From an uncultured Nitrospira sp. (GTDB lineage: Bacteria; Nitrospirota; Nitrospiria; Nitrospirales; Nitrospiraceae), in NCBI GenBank assembly GCA_946479785.1, contig CAMLHQ010000081.1, forward strand, positions 1 through 14,030: 14,030 bases of DNA, given 5' to 3'. Numbering within the stretch: position 1 is the first letter of the stretch; every line of letters starts with the position of its first letter. The position numbers and the translations under genes are program-made. Under the pieces are notes generated by a model that did no database searches, was not told where the DNA came from, and saw only the letters and a list, made by a program, of their open reading frames with translations. Of this stretch, positions 7,759 to 13,501 are shown piece after piece.

Positions 7759-8436
7759 TTATGCCGGCGAGGACTGTGTCCGTTCAGTCCAGCCGCGCAG
7801 CGATTCATCGGCCAGTTTCAGATACTGCAATACATCGCGATCTTCGACTTGCTTGAAGTCGATATAATGACTGCCCACCGCCCAGAATGTTTGCGGAGTC
7901 GCCAGGACCACCAGTTCGTCGACCACACCACGCACCTTGACCAGGGTATCCTCTGGTCCGACGGGAATGGCTGCGACTATGCGCTCGGGGTGTTGTTGGC
8001 GGATGGCTTCCAGGGAGGCGAAGAACGTCGCTCCTGTGGCAATGCCGTCGTCCACGATGATGACCGGCCGTCCTTTCAGAGGCAAAGGATGTCGCCTTTG
8101 CCGATAGAGCTGTTGACGACGGCTGATCTCTTGCCGCTGGTCGCTCACGATCTTTGTCATGTCCTCGTGCGACAACCGAAACTCGGCAACAGCGTCGGGA
8201 TTGAGAAAGACATTCCCGGTCTCAGTGACAGCTCCCAGCGCATACTCAGGGTTTTCTGGAGCCCCGATCTTCCGTGTGATGAACACATCCATCGGCAGAT
8301 GCAAGGCGATACTTAACTGGTATCCTACCGCCACGCCGCCGCGGGGCAGGGCCAGAATCACACCGCCCTGGATGTCGCGGTAGCGCTGGAGCTTCGCGGC
8401 CAGCTGACGGCCGGCTTCTTCTCGGTTTTGAAACAC
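7759..8436 (-). CDS. Stress-cluster phosphoribosyltransferase (type I PRTase fold)
   Basis: This 225-residue protein has the type I phosphoribosyltransferase fold. The PRPP loop VIIVDDGIATGAT is complete at residues 125-137. Other family marks are ALPRGGVAVGYQLS (29-42) and FITRKIGAPENPEYALGAV (52-70). This subgroup, often found beside Usp and Hsp20 genes, has no settled substrate. I place the start at GTG 8434-8436, because AAAGGA lies 8 bases upstream and VFQNREEAGRQLA is the usual family N terminus. The frame stays open to 8538, but that extension would run into the 52-aa gene upstream. The gene begins 76 bp after that small gene's stop and ends 21 bp before the BCAM0308 gene. Confidence 0.88.
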   Translation of the reverse strand: MFQNREEAGRQLAAKLQRYRDIQGGVILALPRGGVAVGYQLSIALHLPMDVFITRKIGAPENPEYALGAVTETGNVFLNPDAVAEFRLSHEDMTKIVSDQRQEISRRQQLYRQRRHPLPLKGRPVIIVDDGIATGATFFASLEAIRQQHPERIVAAIPVGPEDTLVKVRGVVDELVVLATPQTFWAVGSHYIDFKQVEDRDVLQYLKLADESLRGWTERTQSSPA

Positions 8437-8444
8437 GATCGAAA

Positions 8445-8450
8445 TCCTTT
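8445..8450 (-). promoter_or_regulatory. Ribosome binding site deciding a GTG start
   Basis: On the minus strand AAAGGA lies 8 bases before the GTG at 8434-8436. No comparable site precedes the ATG at 8538 in the same frame, and using that ATG would overlap the upstream small gene. This site is the main reason for the shorter phosphoribosyltransferase. Confidence 0.65.
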
Positions 8451-8512
8451 CTCGGTCCAGGAGGCTGAGGCTCAGGCGAAGACAGACCGTCCTCTGCTCG
8501 GCCCAACCGTCA

Positions 8513-8671
8513 CTACCACACGATGCCGCTCGTGACACCGACTCCGATCAAGAACATGCCCAACAGTATCAAGATCGCGATCAGCCACCACAGGTGGCGA
8601 TGATGTCTTGTCGCTTCCTGGTTCCAGTGAATGTTCCATGGCACATCGAGATAGTGGGGGTGACGCAGCAT
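8513..8671 (-). CDS. 52-residue single-pass membrane protein
   Basis: Reading the minus strand from the ATG at 8671 gives 52 residues ending at TAG (8513-8515). The N-terminal half is polar and rich in His and Trp (MLRHPHYLDVPWNIHWNQ, then RHHRH). One hydrophobic helix follows (LWWLIAILILLGMFLIGVGV, residues about 27-46), and it ends TSGIVW. The ribosome binding region is strong: GGGAGGG about 6 bases before the ATG and GGAGGTGA further up. It sits 39 bp after the hsp20 stop and 76 bp before the phosphoribosyltransferase, in the same direction, which is why I consider it real. I do not recognise the family. The topology and the seven histidines could suit metal or heme contact, but nothing shows that. 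Confidence 0.75.
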   Translation of the reverse strand: MLRHPHYLDVPWNIHWNQEATRHHRHLWWLIAILILLGMFLIGVGVTSGIVW

Positions 8672-8710
8672 GGCAACCCTCCCTTCACCTCCTGAGCTTG
8701 ACCAGTCGCC

Positions 8711-9184
8711 TCAGGCAATCTTGACCTCGATCGCCTTGGGTTTCGACTTCTCCAACTTCGGCAAGTGCACCTTCAATATGCCGTCCTTGTACTCGGCATT
8801 GACCTTTGTTCCGTCCGCATCCTCGGGCAGCGTGAAGCTCCGCATGAAGCTGCCATAGGCCCGCTCGACGCGGTGATACTTCTTGCCTTTTTCTTCTTTC
8901 TCGTATTTGCGCTCACCGCTGATCGAGAGGACGTCATCATGGACGTTGATCTTGATCTCTTCTTTCTTCATCTCAGGAACTTCAGCCTTGATGATGTATT
9001 CCTTGTCATCTTCGCTGATGTCGACGAGCGGCGACCATTCGGCGACGGTGAGCGCCTCATTCTTATCCCCCCCGATCGCGCTCGGCCCATGGCCGAAGAA
9101 ACTTGAGAGACGCTTCTCCATTTCCTCCAATTCCTTGAACGGATGCCATCGCATCTTCGGTTCCCATCTGGTTAATGCAGACAT
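8711..9184 (-). CDS. Small heat-shock protein, Hsp20/alpha-crystallin family
   Basis: This is an ATP-independent holding chaperone of 157 residues that keeps unfolding proteins soluble, normally as a large oligomer in the cytoplasm. The N-terminal arm (1-48) is followed by the alpha-crystallin domain (about 49-143), which has AEVPEMKKEEIKINVHDD, the ISGERK strand and the signature AEYKDGILKVHLPK at 130-143. The C-terminal tail carries the I-x-V anchor IEV at 152-154 that docks into a neighbouring subunit. The ATG at 9182-9184 has an AAGGAGGA site. It is the first gene of the minus-strand stress cluster. A sigma-54-like string at 9265-9280 points towards it, which would place the transcript start about 70 bases before the ATG. 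Confidence 0.95.
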   Translation of the reverse strand: MSALTRWEPKMRWHPFKELEEMEKRLSSFFGHGPSAIGGDKNEALTVAEWSPLVDISEDDKEYIIKAEVPEMKKEEIKINVHDDVLSISGERKYEKEEKGKKYHRVERAYGSFMRSFTLPEDADGTKVNAEYKDGILKVHLPKLEKSKPKAIEVKIA

Positions 9185-9264
9185 GACGATTCCTCCTTCC
9201 GATGACCTGATACCCGGCTGGTTTCGAGCAAAGAGTACGACATCACTTCCTCACTTGGCTGTTG

Positions 9265-9280
9265 TGCATCGACAATGCCA
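9265..9280 (-). promoter_or_regulatory. Candidate sigma-54 promoter for the hsp20 cluster
   Basis: On the minus strand this reads TGGCATTGTCGATGCA. Against the consensus TGGCACG-N4-TTGCA it keeps the invariant GG and GC with the required 10-base gap, and 9 of the specified bases around them. It points at hsp20, 80 bp away. The match is by eye; chance hits of this quality are possible. Confidence 0.4.
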
Positions 9281-9542
9281 GGGATCTGGAGCAGAGGATG
9301 CCGCGGGGATCTGCTCGCAAATGCGACGAGTTAGGTGGCTGGTGGATCTTTGAATCAGGGGTCGAGGGAAATGCATTGTGGCGTTAGGGGACAAAGGGCT
9401 CCTTGGGCTGTCGCCTCTTTCAACATTTCAAATGGATCTTTCAGCTCCGGGACGTTTCGCGGGGGAGTAGAACCCGAAGGCACGAGTCGCACAGATAGCG
9501 GGCGCCGTGGCAGCACGCTACAGCATGCGTCTGGCTTCTGTA

Positions 9543-9557
9543 GCAGTTCGGAACAGC
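9543..9557. repeat. Imperfect palindrome, possible regulator site
   Basis: GC-A-GTTC-G-GAAC-A-GC: a perfect 9-bp core (GTTCGGAAC) flanked by GC/GC after one mismatched pair. It lies about 125 bp upstream of the candidate plus-strand sigma-54 promoter, a usual distance for an enhancer-binding protein site. It could also be chance. Confidence 0.3.
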
Positions 9558-9648
9558 CCTACGAGAGCGAGCGAGTCCGGTACGAAGAGGAGTGTGTCCG
9601 TGATCGAGCGCGCCTTTCGCTAATGTGGTGGCTCGGTTTGGTGAATTT

Positions 9649-9667
9649 CGAGAAGGCAGTCTTCTCG
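9649..9667. repeat. Perfect 7-bp inverted repeat upstream of the cupredoxin promoter
   Basis: CGAGAAG at 9649-9655 and CTTCTCG at 9661-9667 are perfect reverse complements around a 5-base centre (GCAGT). The repeat ends 13 bases before the candidate -24 element at 9681. It has the form of a dimeric regulator's operator. As RNA it could form a hairpin, but no T-run follows, so a terminator is unlikely. Confidence 0.4.
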
Positions 9668-9680
9668 TCTGGTCATGCAA

Positions 9681-9696
9681 AGGCATCAGGGTTGCA
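9681..9696 (+). promoter_or_regulatory. Candidate sigma-54 promoter for the cupredoxin gene
   Basis: The string AGGCATCAGGGTTGCA fits the -24/-12 layout: GGCA at the -24 side and a complete TTGCA at the -12 side with the correct gap. The predicted transcript start is near 9708, leaving about 95 bases before the ATG at 9804. This is the better placed of the sigma-54-like strings in the window. Confidence 0.45.
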
Positions 9697-9803
9697 ACTC
9701 GCCCTCGTCGACGGATGCGGAGACCGGGCGAGCGAATGGTGGCCGGATCATGAGCAGACCCGTCTAGAAAAGGACGTGTGATGTCTAACCAGAGGAGGGT
9801 GCT

Positions 9804-10292
9804 ATGAGACGTTCGGCGAATGCATGGCGGGGGGCGATCGTTCCAATGGCGATGAGCGCGCTAGTGCTTGCGGGTCTGGGAGTCGGGTTGTCGTCGTCTG
9901 TTCAAGCCGATGATGAAATGAGAGTCGATATCACGATTACAGACCGCGGCTATGATGTGAAAGGGCATACGACACCAGGCGCGTTGACGAGGGTGGTGGT
10001 CCATAATCAAGGCACGATGACACACGGGATCAGCTCGCCGATGTTCAAGGAAGGGGTCGTGAAGAAGGAAGGCGACGGCGTGGAAATCCGAGGTCCGAAG
10101 GGGAAGGGATATCGGGCCTATCACCTGGAGCCGGGACAGACGATGACCTTGCAGTTCAAGAAGGAATCCCGTACAGATCCCGCGACAGGAATCAGCGAAA
10201 CGAGTCAGGTTCCTTTCTGGTGCGACATCCATACCCACATGAAGGGAGAGTTTCTGGTGGTTGAGACGAAAGGTGAAGTGGGCGGCGGCTGA
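9804..10292 (+). CDS. Exported cupredoxin-domain protein (type 1 copper)
   Basis: This is a secreted blue-copper-type protein of 162 residues. A signal peptide (about 1-35, ending SVQADD) precedes a plastocyanin-like beta sandwich. Copper ligands are visible: H74 in TMTHGISSP and the C-x2-H-x2-M loop in WCDIHTHM (C140, H143, M146), the standard His-Cys-His-Met set. VVVHNQGTMTHGI and the closing GEFLVV strand are typical. The stretch 82-104, rich in Lys and Gly, is an insertion-like loop. The ATG at 9804 has a GAGGAGG site about 7 bases upstream. It stands alone between a long regulatory region and a terminator hairpin. It probably shuttles electrons in the periplasm or binds copper; its partner (a cytochrome or oxidase) is unknown. 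Confidence 0.9.
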   Translation: MRRSANAWRGAIVPMAMSALVLAGLGVGLSSSVQADDEMRVDITITDRGYDVKGHTTPGALTRVVVHNQGTMTHGISSPMFKEGVVKKEGDGVEIRGPKGKGYRAYHLEPGQTMTLQFKKESRTDPATGISETSQVPFWCDIHTHMKGEFLVVETKGEVGGG

Positions 10293-10323
10293 TTCCTCCG
10301 TCTGATAACACGTGACAGAACCG

Positions 10324-10368
10324 GACGGGTCGCGCGGGGCTTCGAGTCGCACGACCCGTCTTGTTGTG
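10324..10368 (+). terminator. Rho-independent-type terminator after the cupredoxin gene
   Basis: GACGGGTCG at 10324-10332 pairs with CGACCCGTC at 10352-10360. After one mismatch two further pairs extend the stem inward. The tail TTGTTGTGT is T-rich though not a pure run. It lies about 30 bp after the cupredoxin stop and just before the next gene, so it should end or attenuate the cupredoxin transcript. Confidence 0.65.
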
Positions 10369-10393
10369 TCGAGCGTAGACGATCCACATCACC

Positions 10394-10990
10394 ATGGCGA
10401 ACATGGCGAAGCACATCGTCATTATCCAAGGTCACCCCGATGCGACGGCGCGACATTTCGGCCACGCGCTCGCCGATGAATATGCCAAGGGTGCTCAAGA
10501 CGGCGGCCATGAGGTGCAACGGATCGAAGTCGCTGCCCTCGACTTTCCTCTTTTGCGAACCAAAGAAGATTTCGAAAAGGGTCAACCGGCGGATTCGATC
10601 AGACAGGCCCAAGAGGCGATCAAGTGGGCGAATCATCTGGTGATCATCTATCCGCTGTGGCTCGGATCGATGCCGGCGCTCCTGAAGGCGTTTTTCGAAC
10701 AGGTGTTCCGCCCCGGTTTTGCGTTCGAATATCAACCATCCGGGAAGATGCCGAGAAAACTTCTCACGGGCAAGTCCGCCCGTATCGTAGTGAGCATGGG
10801 CATGCCGGCCCTCATCTATCGCTGGTTCTTTCTTGCCCACAGCATCAAGAACCTTCAACGCAACATTTTGGGATCCTGCGGTATTGGGCCGATCCGATCG
10901 ACTCTCATCGGTTCCATTGAAGGGCTGACCGACAGGCAGCGAGCCGATTGGTTGGATACGCTCCGAAGCGTAGGAGAAGAAGGACAGTAG
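10394..10990 (+). CDS. NAD(P)H dehydrogenase (quinone)-like flavodoxin-fold oxidoreductase
   Basis: This 198-residue flavoprotein belongs to the Flavodoxin_2 family (NQO1, KefF, MdaB type), which carries FMN or FAD and reduces quinones or related electrophiles with NAD(P)H, avoiding semiquinone radicals. Evidence: the opening strand HIVIIQGHPDATARHFGHAL (about 7-26) for phosphate binding, and the signature YPLWLGSMPALLKAFFEQVF followed by RPGFAF (about 79-104). The C-terminal helices (INNLQ-like region, DRQRADWLDTL) complete the fold. The start may be ATG 10394 or ATG 10403; neither has a clear ribosome binding site. A terminator hairpin lies just upstream, so it probably has its own promoter or is read at low level. 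It faces a convergent receiver gene across a strong hairpin. Confidence 0.88.
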   Translation: MANMAKHIVIIQGHPDATARHFGHALADEYAKGAQDGGHEVQRIEVAALDFPLLRTKEDFEKGQPADSIRQAQEAIKWANHLVIIYPLWLGSMPALLKAFFEQVFRPGFAFEYQPSGKMPRKLLTGKSARIVVSMGMPALIYRWFFLAHSIKNLQRNILGSCGIGPIRSTLIGSIEGLTDRQRADWLDTLRSVGEEGQ

Positions 10991-11007
10991 CGGCGGAATG
11001 ACGGCAT

Positions 11008-11042
11008 CGCGCACGGTTGTGTCGGTGATTCAACCGAGCGCG
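11008..11042. terminator. Hairpin between convergent genes, likely two-way terminator
   Basis: CGCGC-A-CGGTTG at 11008-11019 pairs with CAACCG-A-GCGCG at 11031-11042: eleven pairs with one A-A mismatch and an 11-base loop. It lies in the 83-bp gap between two genes that point at each other. There is no T-run on either side, so it may act as a barrier hairpin more than a classical terminator. Confidence 0.5.
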
Positions 11043-11073
11043 CTCTTCGCTCTAGCCTAGCCAACGCCTGCTT

Positions 11074-11601
11074 TTATAGAGCCACCGCTTGCATTGGACT
11101 GCCTTGCACATGGGCGGGATGATAGGCGCACATCGCAAACACAATGGTCCTAAAGAGCAGATCCGTCGTGTCTTCCGTGCGCACGAATGCGACGGCTCCT
11201 GCCGCAATCATCGCGTTATAGAGCAACGGAGTATATTCAGAGGAAATGCCAACGATGACGATGTGCGGAAGCACCTCTCTCATCTGTCTGGTGGCGTCGA
11301 CGCTATTTCTCTGAGGGAGATGGATATCCATGAGCACCAGATCGATAGGGTATAATTCGGTTTGTGCAACGGCTTCTTCTCCATCGGAGGCTTCGCCGAC
11401 GACCTCGATGAGATCGGAGTGCCTGTCGAGAACAATTCGTATCATTTCACGAATCGACGCATGAGCATTGACAACCAACACACGCCATCGGGAGCCGATC
11501 TTCCATGATGCGGAAGTCGGCAAGAAAGAAGCAGGAAGCACCGACATATCTGTGGAGGAGAATGAGTTGACGGTCCGCCTGGCGCTCTCCAGTGTTTGCA
11601 T
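11074..11601 (-). CDS. Receiver-only response regulator with degenerate acidic pocket
   Basis: This 175-residue protein has a non-receiver N-terminal extension (1-38) and one CheY-like receiver domain (about 39-158), and no DNA-binding domain. The receiver resembles the NarL/LuxR class: VVGEASDGEEAVAQ and IDLVLMDIHLPQRNSVDATRQM. The phosphoacceptor aspartate is present (D92), as is the switch Ser at S120. However, the two acidic residues that hold Mg at the end of strand 1 (usually Asp-Asp) are N45 and A46, and the usual lysine near 142 appears as R141-T142. It may therefore be phosphorylated poorly, or work as a pseudo-receiver. The ATG at 11599-11601 has a GAGGAG site about 8 bases upstream, which supports the extension. 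It is divergent from the lipoprotein gene. Confidence 0.85.
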   Translation of the reverse strand: MQTLESARRTVNSFSSTDMSVLPASFLPTSASWKIGSRWRVLVVNAHASIREMIRIVLDRHSDLIEVVGEASDGEEAVAQTELYPIDLVLMDIHLPQRNSVDATRQMREVLPHIVIVGISSEYTPLLYNAMIAAGAVAFVRTEDTTDLLFRTIVFAMCAYHPAHVQGSPMQAVAL

Positions 11602-11665
11602 GATGGGATCTCCTCAGCAAGGGGTGGTTGAGTCGATTTCATAATCTTTTCCGCCCATATGAATA

Positions 11666-11683
11666 ACTAGGAAGGTCCCTAGT
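11666..11683. repeat. Inverted repeat between divergent genes, possible operator
   Basis: ACTAGG at 11666-11671 and CCTAGT at 11678-11683 are perfect reverse complements around six bases (AAGGTC). The site is in the 98-bp gap between the receiver gene and the lipoprotein gene. It has the size of a dimeric regulator's site, and LuxR/NarL-type regulators use sites of this form. Which protein binds is unknown. Confidence 0.4.
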
Positions 11684-11684
11684 C

Positions 11685-11695
11685 GGAGATTCTCC
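11685..11695 (+). promoter_or_regulatory. Ribosome binding site inside a small palindrome
   Basis: GGAGATTCTCC is a perfect 11-bp palindrome immediately after the inverted repeat at 11666-11683. Its GGAG (11685-11688) is the only ribosome binding candidate for the TTG start at 11700. As RNA it could form a 4-bp hairpin with a 3-base loop that hides the site, which would lower translation. The hairpin is short and of uncertain stability. Confidence 0.35.
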
Positions 11696-11699
11696 TACC

Positions 11700-12644
11700 T
11701 TGAACACACAATGCATAGCGGCCTGGGTTCTGCTGCTGTCTGTATGTGCCGTTGCGTCCTGTAGCCAATTCGAGCCGCGGGACAAGCGGTTCTACTACCG
11801 GGCGCTGTGGAATTTCTCTCTCCGGGAGGATTTGGCCGAGCTCGACAGTGAGTTTAACGGCGTCGACTTCGGTCACTCCAATCTGTACGAGAATTTGCTC
11901 CTCACCGGCGGCAAGGATGTTCAGGCTATCGAGGAGAAGGCCCGCAAAGAAACACTCGCCTTCATCGCCACCAAGCCACGCCTCAATCCCAACGAAGAAG
12001 CCATTGCGCCCACCTATATGAAGTTGGCCTGGCGCGCGCAAAACACGTTCGACGAAGCGCATGCCTTGCACCGGGCGACTTACGACATCATGGCGTCGAA
12101 CGACGCGGACAAGGACGGTGAAATCCGAAAGGTCCTGGCGTATTACCAAGCCAGCGCTTATGCGATCACAGCCCAGCGGCTTGATCATCAACGCCTCGAT
12201 CAGTTCCCCTATTCCAAAACCTTCCGCAGCAGATTTCCTCTCTTCAATGCGACGATCTGGTCGTACCATTATCTGCAAGTCGCCGTGTACGATCCCTTGC
12301 AGGCCGCGCGCAATCTCGAGGCGAAGAAGCAAGCCGTGCGTCCCATCCTCGCCACCTACCGAGGCTATCTCGAGCGGCCGCCGGTGCAATGGACTTTCAT
12401 GCCGCTCACCGCCGAGCTGAGTCCGGAATTTGGGGCGCGCCATCGGAAGATTGCCAACATCTTCGACAATCTGCACATGTTGCATGACAACATCAGCGAC
12501 ATTCTGGCCAGCGAGCGACTGCCCACGTGGGAGGAAAAGCGCGCGGAAATTTATCGCATCGTGGATGCGTACTATCTCGCGAGCGCCGACTCAACCAATC
12601 CGATGATCGTCAAGACGGAACCAGAGGAGGACCATCACCATTGA
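11700..12644 (+). CDS. Lipoprotein of unknown function
   Basis: This protein of 314 residues starts with TTG at 11700. No in-frame ATG or GTG gives a sensible N terminus, and the TTG start yields a clean lipoprotein signal: MNTQC, a hydrophobic core and the lipobox VASC with the acylated cysteine at C21. Serine at +2 favours transfer to the outer membrane under the E. coli rule. The rest is mostly helical, polar and aromatic, with no domain I recognise (for example ALWNFSLREDLAELDSEF, AYYQASAYAITAQRLDHQRL and AEIYRIVDAYYLASAD). The tail ends EEDHHH, a possible metal-binding end. The stop TGA (12642-12644) overlaps the TTG start of the next gene, so the two proteins are probably made together and may interact at the outer membrane. 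The function is unknown. Confidence 0.75.
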   Translation: MNTQCIAAWVLLLSVCAVASCSQFEPRDKRFYYRALWNFSLREDLAELDSEFNGVDFGHSNLYENLLLTGGKDVQAIEEKARKETLAFIATKPRLNPNEEAIAPTYMKLAWRAQNTFDEAHALHRATYDIMASNDADKDGEIRKVLAYYQASAYAITAQRLDHQRLDQFPYSKTFRSRFPLFNATIWSYHYLQVAVYDPLQAARNLEAKKQAVRPILATYRGYLERPPVQWTFMPLTAELSPEFGARHRKIANIFDNLHMLHDNISDILASERLPTWEEKRAEIYRIVDAYYLASADSTNPMIVKTEPEEDHHH

Positions 12645-13426
12645 ACGGGCCGGTCGCGCAGATTGTTCTGACCGTGGGAATAGTCCTGATGGTGCTGTTG
12701 CCGCATGCCGTTCTGGCCTTGGATCACGACAACCTCGACCCCAATAGGCCGATCGGCATGGAAGATGCCTATGCGATTCCGAAAGGGGAGATCGGCGCGG
12801 AAGGCGGCGTACGCTTCAACGATCGCCGTGAAGGCCGCACCCGTGTGACGTTTCAACCGCAGATCATCTATGGCGCCTTCGCCAACACTCAGATCGAGAT
12901 CCAGGGAGACCTCATGACCGAACCGAATACGCTCGTCGGGGCAGCCAAATCCGGCGACCTGCATCTAGGGGTGCTCTATAACTTCAACACCGAAACCATA
13001 CAACTTCCCGCCTTCGCGGTCCGTGTCGAGACAGATCTGCCGACCGGCGTGAATTCCAGAGGGGTCGACACTCAGATGACCGGCATCATGACACGGTCAT
13101 TCGGACGACTGCGTGCGCATCTGAACGCCGGATACACAATTCTCGGTTCGCCTCAGGGACAGGAGCGGCCAGGCACCTATCGTGCCGTCGCGGCCATCAG
13201 CTACCCGCTGGGCTATCCCACCAGTTTTCTCGATACGCTTATCGCCAGCGTCTACACACGGCAATCGGACCTGCGCGGTCAACGCAATCCCACGGGCGTC
13301 GAAATCGGTTTGCGCCATCAGCTTACTTCACGCATCGTGCTCGACGGCGGCCTGGGCACTGAATGGTATGGGCCGACCGATCGCGCCGCGTTGCTCGGAA
13401 CGGTGGGCATGTCGGTAGGATTTTGA
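12641..13426 (+). CDS. Outer-membrane beta-barrel-like protein
   Basis: This exported protein of 261 residues looks like an outer-membrane barrel or MetA-pathway/transporter-like protein. The start is TTG at 12641, sharing TTGA with the preceding stop; GAGGAGG lies at 12624-12630. An upstream reading from 12527 would overlap the lipoprotein gene by 118 bp and hide the signal peptide. Residues 1-26 form a clear signal peptide (VLTVGIVLMVLL, then AVLA). The mature part has alternating strands with Gly and aromatic residues: FQPQIIYGAFANTQIEIQGDL, LHLGVLYNFN, FAVRVETDLPTG, LRAHLNAGYTILG and IVLDGGLGTEWYG. It ends in Phe (MSVGF), as the barrel-assembly signal usually requires. It is coupled to the upstream lipoprotein. 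No substrate can be assigned. Confidence 0.75.
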   Translation: MNGPVAQIVLTVGIVLMVLLPHAVLALDHDNLDPNRPIGMEDAYAIPKGEIGAEGGVRFNDRREGRTRVTFQPQIIYGAFANTQIEIQGDLMTEPNTLVGAAKSGDLHLGVLYNFNTETIQLPAFAVRVETDLPTGVNSRGVDTQMTGIMTRSFGRLRAHLNAGYTILGSPQGQERPGTYRAVAAISYPLGYPTSFLDTLIASVYTRQSDLRGQRNPTGVEIGLRHQLTSRIVLDGGLGTEWYGPTDRAALLGTVGMSVGF

Positions 13427-13458
13427 TACGTGCATCCAATTTGATCTGCTATGACCAA

Positions 13459-13474
13459 TTAGACTTCAGTCTAA
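13459..13474. promoter_or_regulatory. 16-bp perfect palindrome, likely operator of the DUF302 gene
   Basis: TTAGACT-TC-AGTCTAA: two 7-base arms that are perfect reverse complements around two central bases. It ends 27 bp before the ATG at 13502. Size and A/T-rich ends fit the operator of a TetR- or similar dimeric regulator. No regulator gene of that kind is in the window, and no clear -35/-10 pair is visible around it. Confidence 0.55.
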
Positions 13475-13501
13475 ACGAGTATTCCTGAACAAGGAGGACG
13501 A

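Larger units (their letters stand above)
9185..9803. other. Long divergent regulatory region without a convincing gene
   Basis: These 619 bp separate the hsp20 cluster (minus) from the cupredoxin gene (plus). A 148-residue plus-strand frame crosses it from a GTG at 9335, but it has no ribosome binding site, no recognisable domain and low-complexity Gly/Ser/Arg composition, so I do not call it. The region holds two outward-facing sigma-54-like strings (9265-9280 minus, 9681-9696 plus), a perfect 7-bp inverted repeat at 9649-9667 and an imperfect palindrome at 9543-9557. I see nothing else in 9281-9540. Confidence 0.6.

Noticed and set aside
7411..8316. 301-residue plus-strand frame opposite the BCAM0308 and PRTase genes
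   Set aside because: It is antisense to two well-supported genes with clear motifs and ribosome binding sites; the translated product shows no domain.
9335..9781. 148-residue plus-strand frame in the hsp20-cupredoxin gap
   Set aside because: It starts with GTG, has no ribosome binding site and no domain, its composition is Gly/Ser/Arg-rich, and it runs through the promoter-like strings. Most likely chance in G+C-rich DNA.
10205..11014. 269-residue minus-strand frame opposite the flavodoxin-fold gene
   Set aside because: It is antisense to a clear Flavodoxin_2 protein and crosses the terminator hairpin at 10324-10360.
11679..12485. 268-residue minus-strand frame opposite the lipoprotein gene
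   Set aside because: No signal peptide, no ribosome binding site and no domain. The plus strand gives a lipobox and a coupled downstream gene, so this is a shadow.
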